NCBI RefSeq assembly: GCF_021379005.1
Contig: NZ_CP075171.1
Coordinates: 4,340,001-4,404,000 of the forward strand
Source of the DNA: Leptodesmis sichuanensis A121
GTDB taxonomy: Bacteria > Cyanobacteriota > Cyanobacteriia > Leptolyngbyales > Leptolyngbyaceae
Direction of reading: 5' to 3'
Length of the DNA: 64,000 nt
Shown here: one piece after another, positions 1-8,953 of the stretch
Layout of the letters: every line of letters begins with the position of its first letter
How positions within the stretch are numbered: position 1 is the first letter of the stretch
Program-made: the position numbers and the translations under genes
Notes under the pieces: model-generated
Told to the model about the DNA's origin: nothing
Database searches by the model: none
Seen by the model: only the letters and a program-made list of their open reading frames with translations

Positions 1-3000
1 ATCCTGCTGCGCCTTCTGGGTGGACAGTCCTACTGGAGTTATGGCCTGGAAGTTGTGCAAGAGGTGGTTCGGCGATCGCACGCGGCCCTCTTTGTGCTTC
101 CCGGTGACGATCGCCCCGATCTCGATTTAATTAGCCATTCCACCGTTCCTCTGGCCCAGGCCAATCAACTCTGGCGCTACCTCACCGAAGGCGGCATCGA
201 CAACCTGACCCATGCCCTGCAATTTATCGCCAACCTATATCTCGGCTGTCAGCCCTTACCTCCCCCACCCCAAACCGTTCCCCAGGTAGGTCGATACCAT
301 CCACCATCCACCATCCACCATCCACCATCTGAAGTTTCCCGCTTAAAACTTAAAACTCAAAACTTAAAACTTCCCAAAGTTGGTCTTCTCTTCTACCGCG
401 CTCACTACCTGGCTGCTAACACCGCTCCCATTGATGCTCTCTGTCAGGCATTACACGATCGCCAGCTTGATCCCATCCCTGTCTTTGTCTCTTCCCTCCG
501 TGATCCCGATGTTCAGACTGAACTCCTGCACCACTTTCAACCTAAAGACGAATCTGGTATTCAGGTTCTGCTGAATACCACCAGCTTTGCGATCGCTCAA
601 CTCTCTGACCATCCATCCACTCAGTCACCCACCCACCCACCCACCCTCTGGCACTCCCTCAACATCCCCATCCTGCAAGTTATCCTCAGTGGCGGCAGCG
701 TAGAGCAGTGGCAGAGTCAATGGCGGGGATTATCGCCTCGCGATATGGCTATGAATGTTGTGCTTCCTGAAGTAGATGGACGAATTATCAGCCGAGCCGT
801 GTCCTTCAAAAGTGTGCAAACCTGGAATCCCCAGTTGGAAACTGATGTCGTGGGTTATGAACCTGTCAGCGATCGCATTCAATTTGTCGCAGATCTAGCC
901 GCAAATTGGGTGCGGCTCAGGCAAACCCCCATTCCCGATCGCAAAATTGCTCTGATTCTGGCCAACTACCCTACGCGCAATGGTCGCCTTGCTAATGGTG
1001 TAGGTTTGGATACTCCAGCCAGTTGTGTTGAAATTCTCAAAGCCCTGCAGCAAGCGGGCTATCAGATTGAGAATTTACCTGCCTCGGGCGACGATTTAAT
1101 TCAGCAACTGACCGCTGGCATTACCAATGATCCAGAAAGCCGAGACTGGCGGCCTATTCACCAATCCCTCTCTCTGGAAACCTATCGACAATACTTCGCC
1201 AGCCTGCCGGAAGCGGTACAGCAAAGCATTTGTGACCGTTGGGGCGGTGTGGGGCATGGGGAACAGGGATCGGAGATCAGGGATCAGAAATTAGGGCACA
1301 GATCAGAGGTCATCCAAAATCCAAAATCCAAAATCCAAAATCCCGCAAAAAGTTCCCCATCCCCAATCCCAATTCCCGGCCTCCAATTGGGCAATATTTT
1401 TATCGGCATTCAGCCTGCACGGGGCTATGACCAGGATCCGTCGCTGAATTACCATGCACCGGATCTGGAGCCGACTCATGAGTATCTAGCGTTCTATTAC
1501 TGGATCCGGGAACAGTTTGGGGCACAAGCGATCGTCCATGTTGGTAAGCATGGCAATCTGGAATGGCTTCCAGGTAAAGGCATTGCTCTCTCGGAAACGT
1601 GCTACCCGGAAGTGGCGTTAGGGCCGCTGCCGCATTTGTATCCGTTTATCGTCAATGATCCGGGGGAAGGGGCACAGGCCAAACGCCGATCGCAGGCAGT
1701 CATTCTGGACCACCTGACTCCACCGATGACCCGTGCCGAGTTGTATGGCCCCCTGCAACAACTGGAACGGCTAATTGATGAATACTACGAAGCTCAAAAC
1801 CTGGATCCCTCCCGGTTAGCCTTAATTCGCGATCGCATTCTGCAACTGCTGCAACAGGAACATCTCCATCAGGATTTGGGCCTTGAAGCAGTGGGGAATG
1901 GTAAACAGGAAAAGGGGCAAACTTGCAATCAGTCAAGCAGTCCTGTTTTGGAAACCCTGCTGCCACAAATCGATGGCTATCTGTGTGAATTAAAAGAAGC
2001 TCAAATTCGCGATGGCTTGCACATTTTGGGTCAATGCCCTGAAGGTAGCCAATTACGCGACTTGATCGTCGCGATCGCCCGCCATCCCAATGCTCATCAG
2101 CCTGGACTCACTCGTGCGATCGCTCAGGATTGGGGCCTGGAATTCGACCCGTTGACAGCGGAACCGGGTGAATGGTTGCAGGGGATCGGAGATCAGGAGG
2201 TGGAGGAGCGATTGCGCTCGTGCCGGACTGTGGGAGACGCGATCGCCCAGATTGAAGGTTATGCTGCTCTCCTCGTGGATCAGTTACTCTCCCATCCACC
2301 CACTCCCCCATCCACCCTCCCTCCCGTCCTCTCCTCCTCCCTCACCTGGATCCAAAACCACCTGATCCCCACGCTCCAGCAAACCCCTCAGGAACTCGCC
2401 CACTTACTTCGAGGGCTAAATGGGGAATACGTTCCTGCGGGAGCTTCAGGGGCACCGACACGCGGACGACCTGATGTATTGCCCACGGGCCGCAACTTCT
2501 ATTCAGTAGATATTCGGGCACTGCCGACTGAAACCGCCTGGGAAGTTGGGCGGAAAGCAGCAGAAGTCTTGATTGAACGGTATGTTCAGGAACAGGGAGA
2601 ATACCCCAAAACGTTGGGATTGTCCATTTGGGGGACATCTACGATGCGAACGGGGGGGGATGATATAGCAGAGGCGATCGCGCTTCTGGGAGTCCGCCCC
2701 GTGTGGGAAGGGGGAGCGCGGCGTGTGGTGGACTTTGAAATTTTGTCGTTGTCGGTTCTCGGTCGTCCGAGGGTGGATGTCACCCTGAGGATTTCCGGCT
2801 TTTTCCGGGATGCCTTTGCCAATTTGATTGACTTATTTGATCAGGCTGTGGCGGCTGTGGCGGCTCTGGATGAGCCAGAAGACCTGAACCCATTGGCGGC
2901 TAGAGTGCGACAGGAAACCACCCACTGGCAACAGCAGGGATTAACGGTGGAGCAGGCCGAACGGCGATCGCGCTACCGCATCTTTGGATCCAAACCAGGG

Positions 3001-3687
3001 GCTTACGGAGCGGGATTGCAGGGCTTGATCGAGGCTCAGAATTGGACGGATGATGCAGATCTGGCCCGGGCCTATATCAACTGGAGTAGCTATGCCTATA
3101 CGGGACAGGGAGTGGGACATTCTGCCCCGGAAGCCTTTGAGCAACGTTTGAGTCAGATGGAGGTTGTATTGCACAACCAGGACAACCGAGAACACGATTT
3201 ACTGGACTCTGATGATTACTATCAGTTTCAGGGTGGACTCACAGCAGCAGTACGTTCTATTCAGGGAAAAAATCCTCACCTGTATTTTGGCGATCATTCC
3301 CGGCCAGAGAATCCCAAAATCCGCCAGTTGCAGGAGGAAATTGCCCGAGTTTATCGTTCCCGGGTGGTCAACCCCAAGTGGATCGCCGGTGTGATGCGCC
3401 ATGGATACAAAGGAGCGTTTGAGATGGCCGCCACGCTGGATTACTTGTTTGCTTACGATGCTACAACCCGCTGTGTGGAAGATTTTATGTACCAGGGCAT
3501 TGCCGAAGCCTATGTATTTGATCCAGAAGTGCAGAAGTTCATTCAACAAAAGAATCCCTGGGCGTTACGAGATATGGCCGAACGCTTGTTAGAGGCTCAT
3601 CAACGGGGATTGTGGCAGGATGTCAAAGCCGATACCCTGGAGCATTTGCGATCGATCGCTCTGCAAGCCGAAGCATTAATTGAATGA
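1..3687 (+). CDS. cobN: Cobaltochelatase subunit CobN (5' end outside window)
   Basis: Large ATP-dependent chelatase subunit that inserts cobalt into the corrin ring during cobalamin synthesis. The frame is open from base 1, so the gene starts upstream; about 1228 residues are visible, close to the usual CobN length. The core motif HVGKHGNLEWLPGKG (near 1540-1580) followed by NDPGEGAQAKRRSQA is diagnostic of the CobN/ChlH superfamily. The length and NDPGEGAQAKRRS context favour CobN over the magnesium chelatase paralogue ChlH. Three low-complexity stretches interrupt the conserved sequence in frame (about 296-375, 613-648 and 1252-1372); they are translated intergenic-type repeats such as multiple CCATCCA and AAAACTTAAAACT units. 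The GTG at 55 is only an internal codon. No partner genes (CobS/CobT or ChlI/ChlD) are visible. Confidence 0.9.
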   Translation: MLLRLLGGQSYWSYGLEVVQEVVRRSHAALFVLPGDDRPDLDLISHSTVPLAQANQLWRYLTEGGIDNLTHALQFIANLYLGCQPLPPPPQTVPQVGRYHPPSTIHHPPSEVSRLKLKTQNLKLPKVGLLFYRAHYLAANTAPIDALCQALHDRQLDPIPVFVSSLRDPDVQTELLHHFQPKDESGIQVLLNTTSFAIAQLSDHPSTQSPTHPPTLWHSLNIPILQVILSGGSVEQWQSQWRGLSPRDMAMNVVLPEVDGRIISRAVSFKSVQTWNPQLETDVVGYEPVSDRIQFVADLAANWVRLRQTPIPDRKIALILANYPTRNGRLANGVGLDTPASCVEILKALQQAGYQIENLPASGDDLIQQLTAGITNDPESRDWRPIHQSLSLETYRQYFASLPEAVQQSICDRWGGVGHGEQGSEIRDQKLGHRSEVIQNPKSKIQNPAKSSPSPIPIPGLQLGNIFIGIQPARGYDQDPSLNYHAPDLEPTHEYLAFYYWIREQFGAQAIVHVGKHGNLEWLPGKGIALSETCYPEVALGPLPHLYPFIVNDPGEGAQAKRRSQAVILDHLTPPMTRAELYGPLQQLERLIDEYYEAQNLDPSRLALIRDRILQLLQQEHLHQDLGLEAVGNGKQEKGQTCNQSSSPVLETLLPQIDGYLCELKEAQIRDGLHILGQCPEGSQLRDLIVAIARHPNAHQPGLTRAIAQDWGLEFDPLTAEPGEWLQGIGDQEVEERLRSCRTVGDAIAQIEGYAALLVDQLLSHPPTPPSTLPPVLSSSLTWIQNHLIPTLQQTPQELAHLLRGLNGEYVPAGASGAPTRGRPDVLPTGRNFYSVDIRALPTETAWEVGRKAAEVLIERYVQEQGEYPKTLGLSIWGTSTMRTGGDDIAEAIALLGVRPVWEGGARRVVDFEILSLSVLGRPRVDVTLRISGFFRDAFANLIDLFDQAVAAVAALDEPEDLNPLAARVRQETTHWQQQGLTVEQAERRSRYRIFGSKPGAYGAGLQGLIEAQNWTDDADLARAYINWSSYAYTGQGVGHSAPEAFEQRLSQMEVVLHNQDNREHDLLDSDDYYQFQGGLTAAVRSIQGKNPHLYFGDHSRPENPKIRQLQEEIARVYRSRVVNPKWIAGVMRHGYKGAFEMAATLDYLFAYDATTRCVEDFMYQGIAEAYVFDPEVQKFIQQKNPWALRDMAERLLEAHQRGLWQDVKADTLEHLRSIALQAEALIE

Positions 3688-3846
3688 AGCAACTTTGACC
3701 GGAGCGGTATGGACGTAACCTGATCGAAAATGCAAAGAATAAAGCGAAAATGCAAAGGATCGTATCTGGTCTGTTACATAGGGTCTATCAGCGGAGGCAG
3801 TGGTATAGGATTTGAAGTAGTGAAAAGAACATGAGGATTGGTTGAG

Positions 3847-4185
3847 ATGGAACTGGTTTGGCTGATTGTGCAGGCATCTGTTCTTTGTGCTGCCCTTCTT
3901 GCCGTGACCTGTGGTCTGATGTTCGCGCCCTGGTACGTTTTGCTGGTGGCCTTAGGGCTTGTATTAGCAACGATTCATAAATTGATGCCCGAATTAACAA
4001 AAGAGGGTTTAGAACCGACAGTTCCAGTTAGTCAGGCAAACTCTCCGATCGCCCGAGCCAATTTCCCGATCGAACCGACTCAAACTTCATCAGAGCGATC
4101 ACTGGCAACCCCTCACTCCACTCATTTGATTTATCGGGGAATTGACTATATTGTTTCCCACGATCGTGAAGGTCACCCAGTTTAG
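3847..4185 (+). CDS. Small membrane protein with C-terminal DUF4278-like motif
   Basis: Protein of 112 residues with one or two hydrophobic segments in its first 50 residues (LVWLIVQASVLCAALLAV and WYVLLVALGLVLA). A Ser/Pro/Thr-rich linker follows, then a short C-terminal stretch, LIYRGIDYIVSHD, resembling the YRG-x-x-Y signature of DUF4278 proteins common in cyanobacteria. The function is not known. I chose ATG 3847 because GAGG lies about 10 bases upstream; a TTG at 3838 is possible but too close to that site. A MITE lies 20 bases after its stop codon. Confidence 0.6.
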   Translation: MELVWLIVQASVLCAALLAVTCGLMFAPWYVLLVALGLVLATIHKLMPELTKEGLEPTVPVSQANSPIARANFPIEPTQTSSERSLATPHSTHLIYRGIDYIVSHDREGHPV

Positions 4186-4204
4186 ACAGTCAAGACTCAA
4201 TTGC

Positions 4205-4404
4205 CTGGTTGACTGACAAATCTCCTGAACACCCGCTGCATCACCAGGAAATCAATTTCCTGGCTCATCGCCAAAGTCATCTCAAGATGACTGGACAAGA
4301 GTTTCAGTCCATTTGCATGGACTTGCGCTGTTAGCCCAAAAATAAATTTTGGGCGGGTTGACAACAGAGACATGAGCCTTGCGGAACTTTTGTCAGTCAA
4401 TCAG
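4205..4404 (+). mobile_element. MITE copy 1 (200 bp, 16 bp TIRs, 9 bp target duplication)
   Basis: The ends are inverted repeats: CTGGTTGACTGACAAA at the left, and the reverse complement of the right end reads CTGATTGACTGACAAA (one mismatch). The element is flanked on both sides by the direct repeat CTCAATTGC (4196-4204 and 4405-4413). It has no coding capacity. Inside are four consecutive hairpins, including CAGGAAAT/ATTTCCTG, AGTCATC/GATGACT, AGTCCAT/ATGGACT and GCCCAAAA/TTTTGGGC. A near-identical copy in the same orientation lies at 23515-23713. This is a non-autonomous element; its transposase is not in this window. Confidence 0.85.
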
Positions 4405-4471
4405 CTCAATTGCCTGCAATTCTAGGTAGGCTAAAGGCAGTAGGAAAACTGCAGTGTCAGTATCTCGACTA

Positions 4472-4493
4472 GCCTGCTTAATTGAAAGCAGGC
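4472..4493 (+). promoter_or_regulatory. Hairpin in the leader of the TauE/SafE-like gene
   Basis: Perfect 8 bp stem, GCCTGCTT/AAGCAGGC, with a 6-base loop, about 50 bases before the start codon of the next gene. No U-tract follows, so it is not a classical terminator. The role is unknown. Confidence 0.3.
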
Positions 4494-4544
4494 AGCAGTA
4501 CTTCAATCTTTGCCTTCTGACCTCTGCCTTTACTACTTTCTGGG

Positions 4545-5789
4545 ATGTTAGATCTGTTGTTAATTCTCAGCCTGGGATTTCTAGGTAGTTTTGGACACTG
4601 CACGGGGATGTGTGGGCCTTTAGCCGTGGCCTTTTCCCTGTCTCAAAAAGAAGTGGGCCAACCAGGCTGGCAGCGCTACGTTTATTTCCATAGCTTGTTG
4701 AATCTAGGCAGAATTACGAGCTATGTACTCGTAGGAGCCGGGGTGGGAGGAATCGGGTCACTGCTGATTGCAGGCGGACAGTTAGCTGGCATCGACAGTC
4801 CCCTGAGACGGGCGATCGCCATTCTCACGGGACTAATTCTCATCTGGATCGGACTGAATCAAATTCGACCTGGATTAATGCCCGGTCTACCCCTGCTTCA
4901 CCCGTTACAGGGGCGACTCCACGATCGCCTCAGCAGAGCCATGCTCTATCTCTCCTTTTCTCCGCATTGGTGGACTCCGGCTTTGTTAGGCATGGCTTGG
5001 GGTTTGATTCCCTGTGGGTTCTTGTACATCGCCCAAATTAAGGCGGCGGAAACAGGCAGTATGGCCTTGGGCGCGGCAACGATGCTGGCCTTTGGCTTGG
5101 GCACCTTCCCCGTAATGTTGGGGGTGGGCGTGTCAGCTTCTCTGTTGAGCCGCGATCGTCGCAGTCAACTGTTCCGCCTGGGAGGGTGGATTACCCTGGC
5201 AATGGGAGTGTTGCTGTTGCTGCGAACTAGCGAAATGGTGGATTTAACAGGTCATGCCGCTCTTTTGCTTCTGATGCTGGCCCTGATTGCCCGACCCATC
5301 AGCCGTTTCTGGCCTCAACCTCTGCAATACCGTCGTGCTGTTGGGGTGGGAGCCTTCGTTTTGGCGCTGGCCCATACCTTTCACATGCTCGATCACAGCC
5401 TGGACTGGAATTTACAGGGGCTGTCCTTTATGTTGCCGACCTATCAGATGGGGATGTGGTTGGGCATTGCGGGACTTACCCTCATGACTCCTGCCGCCCT
5501 TACTAGCTTTGATTGGATGATGCAGCGGTTGGGCGATCGCTGGCGACTTCTGCATCTGCTCGCCGTTCCTGCTTTAATTTGCTGTACTGTCCATGCCATT
5601 CTGGTGGGTTCTCATTACCTGGGAAACATGGAATTCACAACTATCCAAAAGATTTTGTCAGGGATGCTGGTTGTCTTGACGGGAGCCGTTCTTCTGGTGC
5701 GATTTCGTCCTCTGTGGGCCTGTTTCTCTTTGGACAAATGGTATGCCCCACCGCTACGGACTACTCCAGCCAGGAAATCGAATCTGTAG
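4545..5789 (+). CDS. Sulfite exporter TauE/SafE (UreH-like) fused to ferric reductase-like membrane domain
   Basis: Polytopic inner-membrane protein of 414 residues. The N-terminal half carries GHCTGMCGP (residues 17-25), the signature of the SafE/DsbD_2-like (COG2836) transporters linked to metal handling and cytochrome assembly, plus WGLIPCGFLY, a second Cys-containing loop. The C-terminal half (about 255-390) has histidines spaced in membrane helices (AHTFHMLDH, LHLLAVPALICCTVHA), which resembles the ferric reductase-like haem-binding domain. The fusion suggests redox-linked metal transport or reduction; the substrate is not evident. It precedes a Fur-family regulator by about 115 bases on the same strand, which fits metal- or redox-responsive control, but no operator could be assigned. 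The start ATG has only a weak ribosome binding site. Confidence 0.75.
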   Translation: MLDLLLILSLGFLGSFGHCTGMCGPLAVAFSLSQKEVGQPGWQRYVYFHSLLNLGRITSYVLVGAGVGGIGSLLIAGGQLAGIDSPLRRAIAILTGLILIWIGLNQIRPGLMPGLPLLHPLQGRLHDRLSRAMLYLSFSPHWWTPALLGMAWGLIPCGFLYIAQIKAAETGSMALGAATMLAFGLGTFPVMLGVGVSASLLSRDRRSQLFRLGGWITLAMGVLLLLRTSEMVDLTGHAALLLLMLALIARPISRFWPQPLQYRRAVGVGAFVLALAHTFHMLDHSLDWNLQGLSFMLPTYQMGMWLGIAGLTLMTPAALTSFDWMMQRLGDRWRLLHLLAVPALICCTVHAILVGSHYLGNMEFTTIQKILSGMLVVLTGAVLLVRFRPLWACFSLDKWYAPPLRTTPARKSNL

Positions 5790-5905
5790 CTATAATGGCC
5801 CTGATCTAATTCTCAACAAGTCTGCTTCTTGCAATTAAGTCCTAATAGAACTATCATTTCAGAAGTGCAGGTCAGCCCTTGAAAAGGCAGCGTCGAGAGG
5901 TATTT

Positions 5906-6427
5906 ATGTTTTCCTACACCGCTGGTTCCTTAAAGTCCGAATTGAATGCAAAGGGGTGGCGACTGACCCCGCAACGGGAGATTATTCTGCAGGTATTTCA
6001 AAATCTGCCTCGCGGCAATCATTTAAGTGCAGAAGAACTGCACGAATTGCTGGTGCAACGGGGAGAAGCCGTCAGCCTTTCCACGGTTTACCGCACGGTG
6101 AAATTGATGACGAGGATGGGCATTTTGCGGGAACTGGAACTGGCAGAAGGTCACAAACACTATGAGTTGAACTCGGCCTCTCCCCATCACCACCATCACC
6201 TTGTCTGTGTGCAATGCAACCGCACGATTGAGTTTGAAAATGATTCAATCTGGAAGCAGGGTCTCAAACAGGTGGAAAAGGCAGGATTTCAGATGATTGA
6301 TTGCCAACTCACGATTTACACGATTTGTCCGGAGGCGCTTCGGATGGGATGGCCTGCTTCCGTTCCCAGTCACTGGGCCTGCTCCCGATCGATCGCTACC
6401 ATGTCTGCGCTGAATGTAGATTCTTAG
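5906..6427 (+). CDS. Fur-family transcriptional regulator (PerR/FurC-like)
   Basis: Metal-dependent repressor of about 173 residues. It has a winged-helix DNA-binding N-terminus (GWRLTPQREIIL, then SLSTVYRTVKLM as recognition helix) and a C-terminal dimerisation and metal domain with a histidine cluster (SPHHHHHLVC) and one CxxC (CVQC). The usual second CxxC of the structural zinc site reads CPEA here, so one cysteine is absent. Similarity to cyanobacterial peroxide-responsive PerR/FurC proteins is my impression from memory. ATG 5906 was chosen because GAGAGG lies 7 bases upstream and the protein then begins at the usual family N-terminus; an in-frame TTG at 5879 would add nine basic residues. 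It probably responds to peroxide, iron or manganese. Confidence 0.85.
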   Translation: MFSYTAGSLKSELNAKGWRLTPQREIILQVFQNLPRGNHLSAEELHELLVQRGEAVSLSTVYRTVKLMTRMGILRELELAEGHKHYELNSASPHHHHHLVCVQCNRTIEFENDSIWKQGLKQVEKAGFQMIDCQLTIYTICPEALRMGWPASVPSHWACSRSIATMSALNVDS

Positions 6428-6489
6428 CCCTGGGTAGAGGCATTCCACCGGAACGTCTCTGTTGGATTTTTTCTAGAGCAAGGCTTAAC

Positions 6490-7995
6490 TTACTCATCCT
6501 GCGATCGGGATGAGCGATGGAACAAGGTGTTCAGCAATTGGCTCCACAGAGTTTCTACCCACAGAAAACAGCGATCGAGCCAGCGGATCACCCGTTCCAG
6601 CCAACTCAATTCGTAGCCTATTAACGCGACATCGGTTTCAATAAACTCCGGCGATCGCTCCTCTACTCCGGCTAAAGGCTGGTTGCTATTTCGGTGCAGC
6701 AGAGGGGAGTGCTCAGCCACCATCGGCGAGGAGGAAGTGACAACGGTGAGCAAAGATGATTCTGCCGATACTGGATTTTCTTCTGGTTGAGAGGATAAGG
6801 GAGGCGGATTCAGGGCGGCAATAAGCCTGGTCTGCAGTTTCTGCAAAAATCCGGGGAGGGCTGGAGCGTTTCCACTGGGTAGGATGGGTGGAGCATCGGA
6901 TTCAGGCCAGGAAGCGGGAGGGAGCGCGGCTTCCTGAAACAGGTTGGTGGCGATCGCGATTGGCCCTGATTGCATCCAGGCCATCAACCCTTGAAATACA
7001 CGCACAGGTAGCCATGCCCGACTATGCGGAGAGGGAGGATTTAGGGGGATTAATCCCTGGGCCTGTTGTCGCAGTTGTAAATAACGATAGTAATGCGCGA
7101 CTTCCCAGATAATGCGTTGCCGAATAACAGCTTGCTGGTCGCAGGTCAAGATATCCAGTAATTGATTATGGTTCGTGACGAGTACCAGCGATCGTCCGTC
7201 CAGGAGGGAGGCAACCCCACGAATAAAAACGGTTGAGGCAGGGGTTAAGGCAGTCGCGATCGCCAATTGAGTCACCTGCTCCTGGGCCTCCGTTGCTGCC
7301 AAAAAATGTTGTACAGTTCGCAGAGATTGCCAGACAGGGGCATCTACCTGCAGGACAACCGAGTCGGCCAGAGTCAGCGAACTGGAATCGGAGGCCGGTA
7401 GGGAAGGAGCCGATGTACCTCCTCCCAATAAACGGCGAATCCGCGTGCCAATCCAGCGGGGCAATCGCCAGAGGCCGGAGTTACGTCGATAATGGGTCAT
7501 TTCCCGAATTATGCGCTGTTCCAGCAGCCGCTGCTGTTCGGGCGTGAGCATATCCAGTACCTGATTTTGATGGGTGACCAGCACTAGCGATCGCCCCTCT
7601 AACTGCGTCGCAATTCCCTGGATGATCACCTCCGATTGTTGAAGTGCTACCGGAATGGGAGTTATGGCAAAGTTCTGCACAGTCTGTAACACCTGCTGCA
7701 GGGGGCGATCGGCGGTGAGAGAGGAATTGGAAGATAGAGCAATGCCAGCCTGATCTGCCTTGGCTACTTTCAGTCGGGGAAATTCTGGTTGGGCCACCTT
7801 TCCTATCTGTTGCCCTACCAGGCGTGTCGTTTGAAATAGGGCGTACACTGGGTAGAGCAAAATTTGTACACTCCATCCGGCCACCACCTGGACGTTCCGT
7901 ACCGCTTGCTGTCCTTGATCCAGCCAGCGACGAGTTTGGCTCATAATGGCACGGAGGAAACGGCTTTGATAAGGCCCAGATGGAGAGGGAGACAT
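6490..7995 (-). CDS. Conserved cyanobacterial protein with internal duplication, function unknown
   Basis: Protein of 501 residues, not assigned to a known function. Residues about 95-170 and 225-310 are two copies of the same module: LQTVQNFA..IQGIATQLEGRSLVLVTHQNQVLDMLTP and LRTVQHFL..IRGVASLLDGRSLVLVTNHNQLLDILT, each ending in a REMTHYRR or WEVAHYYR segment. The N-terminus has a hydrophobic stretch (VAGWSVQILLYPVYALFQTT) that may sit on or in a membrane, and the C-terminus is rich in tryptophan (WLERVIRWLDRCFLWVETLW). It is convergent with the Fur gene. Confidence 0.6.
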   Translation of the reverse strand: MSPSPSGPYQSRFLRAIMSQTRRWLDQGQQAVRNVQVVAGWSVQILLYPVYALFQTTRLVGQQIGKVAQPEFPRLKVAKADQAGIALSSNSSLTADRPLQQVLQTVQNFAITPIPVALQQSEVIIQGIATQLEGRSLVLVTHQNQVLDMLTPEQQRLLEQRIIREMTHYRRNSGLWRLPRWIGTRIRRLLGGGTSAPSLPASDSSSLTLADSVVLQVDAPVWQSLRTVQHFLAATEAQEQVTQLAIATALTPASTVFIRGVASLLDGRSLVLVTNHNQLLDILTCDQQAVIRQRIIWEVAHYYRYLQLRQQAQGLIPLNPPSPHSRAWLPVRVFQGLMAWMQSGPIAIATNLFQEAALPPASWPESDAPPILPSGNAPALPGFLQKLQTRLIAALNPPPLSSQPEENPVSAESSLLTVVTSSSPMVAEHSPLLHRNSNQPLAGVEERSPEFIETDVALIGYELSWLERVIRWLDRCFLWVETLWSQLLNTLFHRSSRSQDE

Positions 7996-8050
7996 GGCAG
8001 TTAATGAGAAGGTTTTAAGTTTTTAGTTCTCAGTTCTCAGTTTAGAGCTA

Positions 8051-8120
8051 AACCAAGTCCAGCTAGAGATGTCGTTTTCCGATCAGAGAAACTCCGGTTC
8101 TGGCCTTGGACAAGGTTCAA
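8051..8120. repeat. Dispersed repeat B, copy 1
   Basis: About 70 bp with ends CCAAGTCC and GGCCTTGG that can pair, and an internal ATCAGAGAAACT block. It is matched in the same orientation at 40155-40223 (CCAAGTCC...GGACTTGG). Each copy lies just upstream of the start of a minus-strand gene (6490-7995 and 35982-40118). AAAACTTAAAACT-type repeats flank this copy. Confidence 0.5.
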
Positions 8121-8243
8121 CTTAAAACTCAAAACTTAATTTGCGGTATGGGCGGATTTAGTCAGAGTCTCTCGTATTTTTTCGTAGCCATCGACGGACT
8201 CAACACCGTATACTGATTTAGCCTTTCTTAACTTGCTTGAGCT

Positions 8244-8882
8244 TTGGGTGTCGATCTTCGTAGTTACGTATACATTGACCGTTTACAACCCCAGCACGCT
8301 GCTTACCTGGGAACTGTTGCAATCGGCTTTTTGCCCTTACCCGGTGATGCCTCCCTGTGGATTGAGATCTCTCCCGGTATTGAAATCAATCGCATTACTG
8401 ATGTAGCTCTCAAAGCGGCAGTGGTGCGTCCCGGAGTTCTCGTCGTAGAGCGCCTCTATGGCTTATTGGAAATCCATTCCACTAATCAGGGGGAAGTTCA
8501 AGCGGCTGGTCGTGCGATTCTCGACTCGCTGGGGGTGCGTCGGCAGGATGCTTTCAAGCCCAGAGTTCTCTCCAGCCAAATCATTCGCAACATTGATGCT
8601 CACCATACCCAACTGATCAATCGCAATCGACGAGGTCAGATGATTCTAGCTGGACAAACGTTATACGTGTTTGAAGTCGAGCCAGCCGCCTATGCCTCTC
8701 TGGCCGCTAATGAAGCTGAAAAAGCGGCACTGATTAATATCCTGCAGATTTCCTCGGTTGGCAGTTTTGGGCGGCTTTATCTGGGTGGCGAGGAGCGGGA
8801 TATTATTGCAGCTTCTCATGCGGTGCTATCGGCAATGGAAGGGGTGGCAGGCCGAGATATGGATTCTATGCGCGTGGAATAA
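8244..8882 (+). CDS. ccmP: Carboxysome shell protein CcmP (tandem BMC domain)
   Basis: Shell protein of 212 residues with two BMC domains in tandem. Trimers form double-stacked pseudohexamers with a large gated pore in the beta-carboxysome shell. Recognised from [20 protein letters not shown] at the N-terminus, [20 protein letters not shown], and the second-domain motif [15 protein letters not shown]. The length matches CcmP rather than CcmO (about 260 or more). The start is TTG 8244: conservation of the MGV(D/E)LRSYVYID N-terminus decides it, although the ribosome binding site is weak. It stands alone, with no ccmK, L, M or N genes nearby, as is usual for ccmP. Confidence 0.9.
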   Translation: MGVDLRSYVYIDRLQPQHAAYLGTVAIGFLPLPGDASLWIEISPGIEINRITDVALKAAVVRPGVLVVERLYGLLEIHSTNQGEVQAAGRAILDSLGVRRQDAFKPRVLSSQIIRNIDAHHTQLINRNRRGQMILAGQTLYVFEVEPAAYASLAANEAEKAALINILQISSVGSFGRLYLGGEERDIIAASHAVLSAMEGVAGRDMDSMRVE

Positions 8883-8953
8883 TGGTGGTATGGGGAGTCA
8901 ATCCTTGAAACTGGTTCTTGCTCCTTTTTTCTGAACGTCGTAATTTGGCAGTC

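Noticed and set aside
1-300. Cobalamin riboswitch for cobN
   Set aside because: The gene start lies upstream of the window and no riboswitch-like sequence is present in the visible part.
6301-6513. 70-codon frame overlapping the end of the Fur gene as an alternative C-terminus
   Set aside because: It would require a frameshift; the tail in the main frame looks plausible for the subfamily, so it is only mentioned in the findings.
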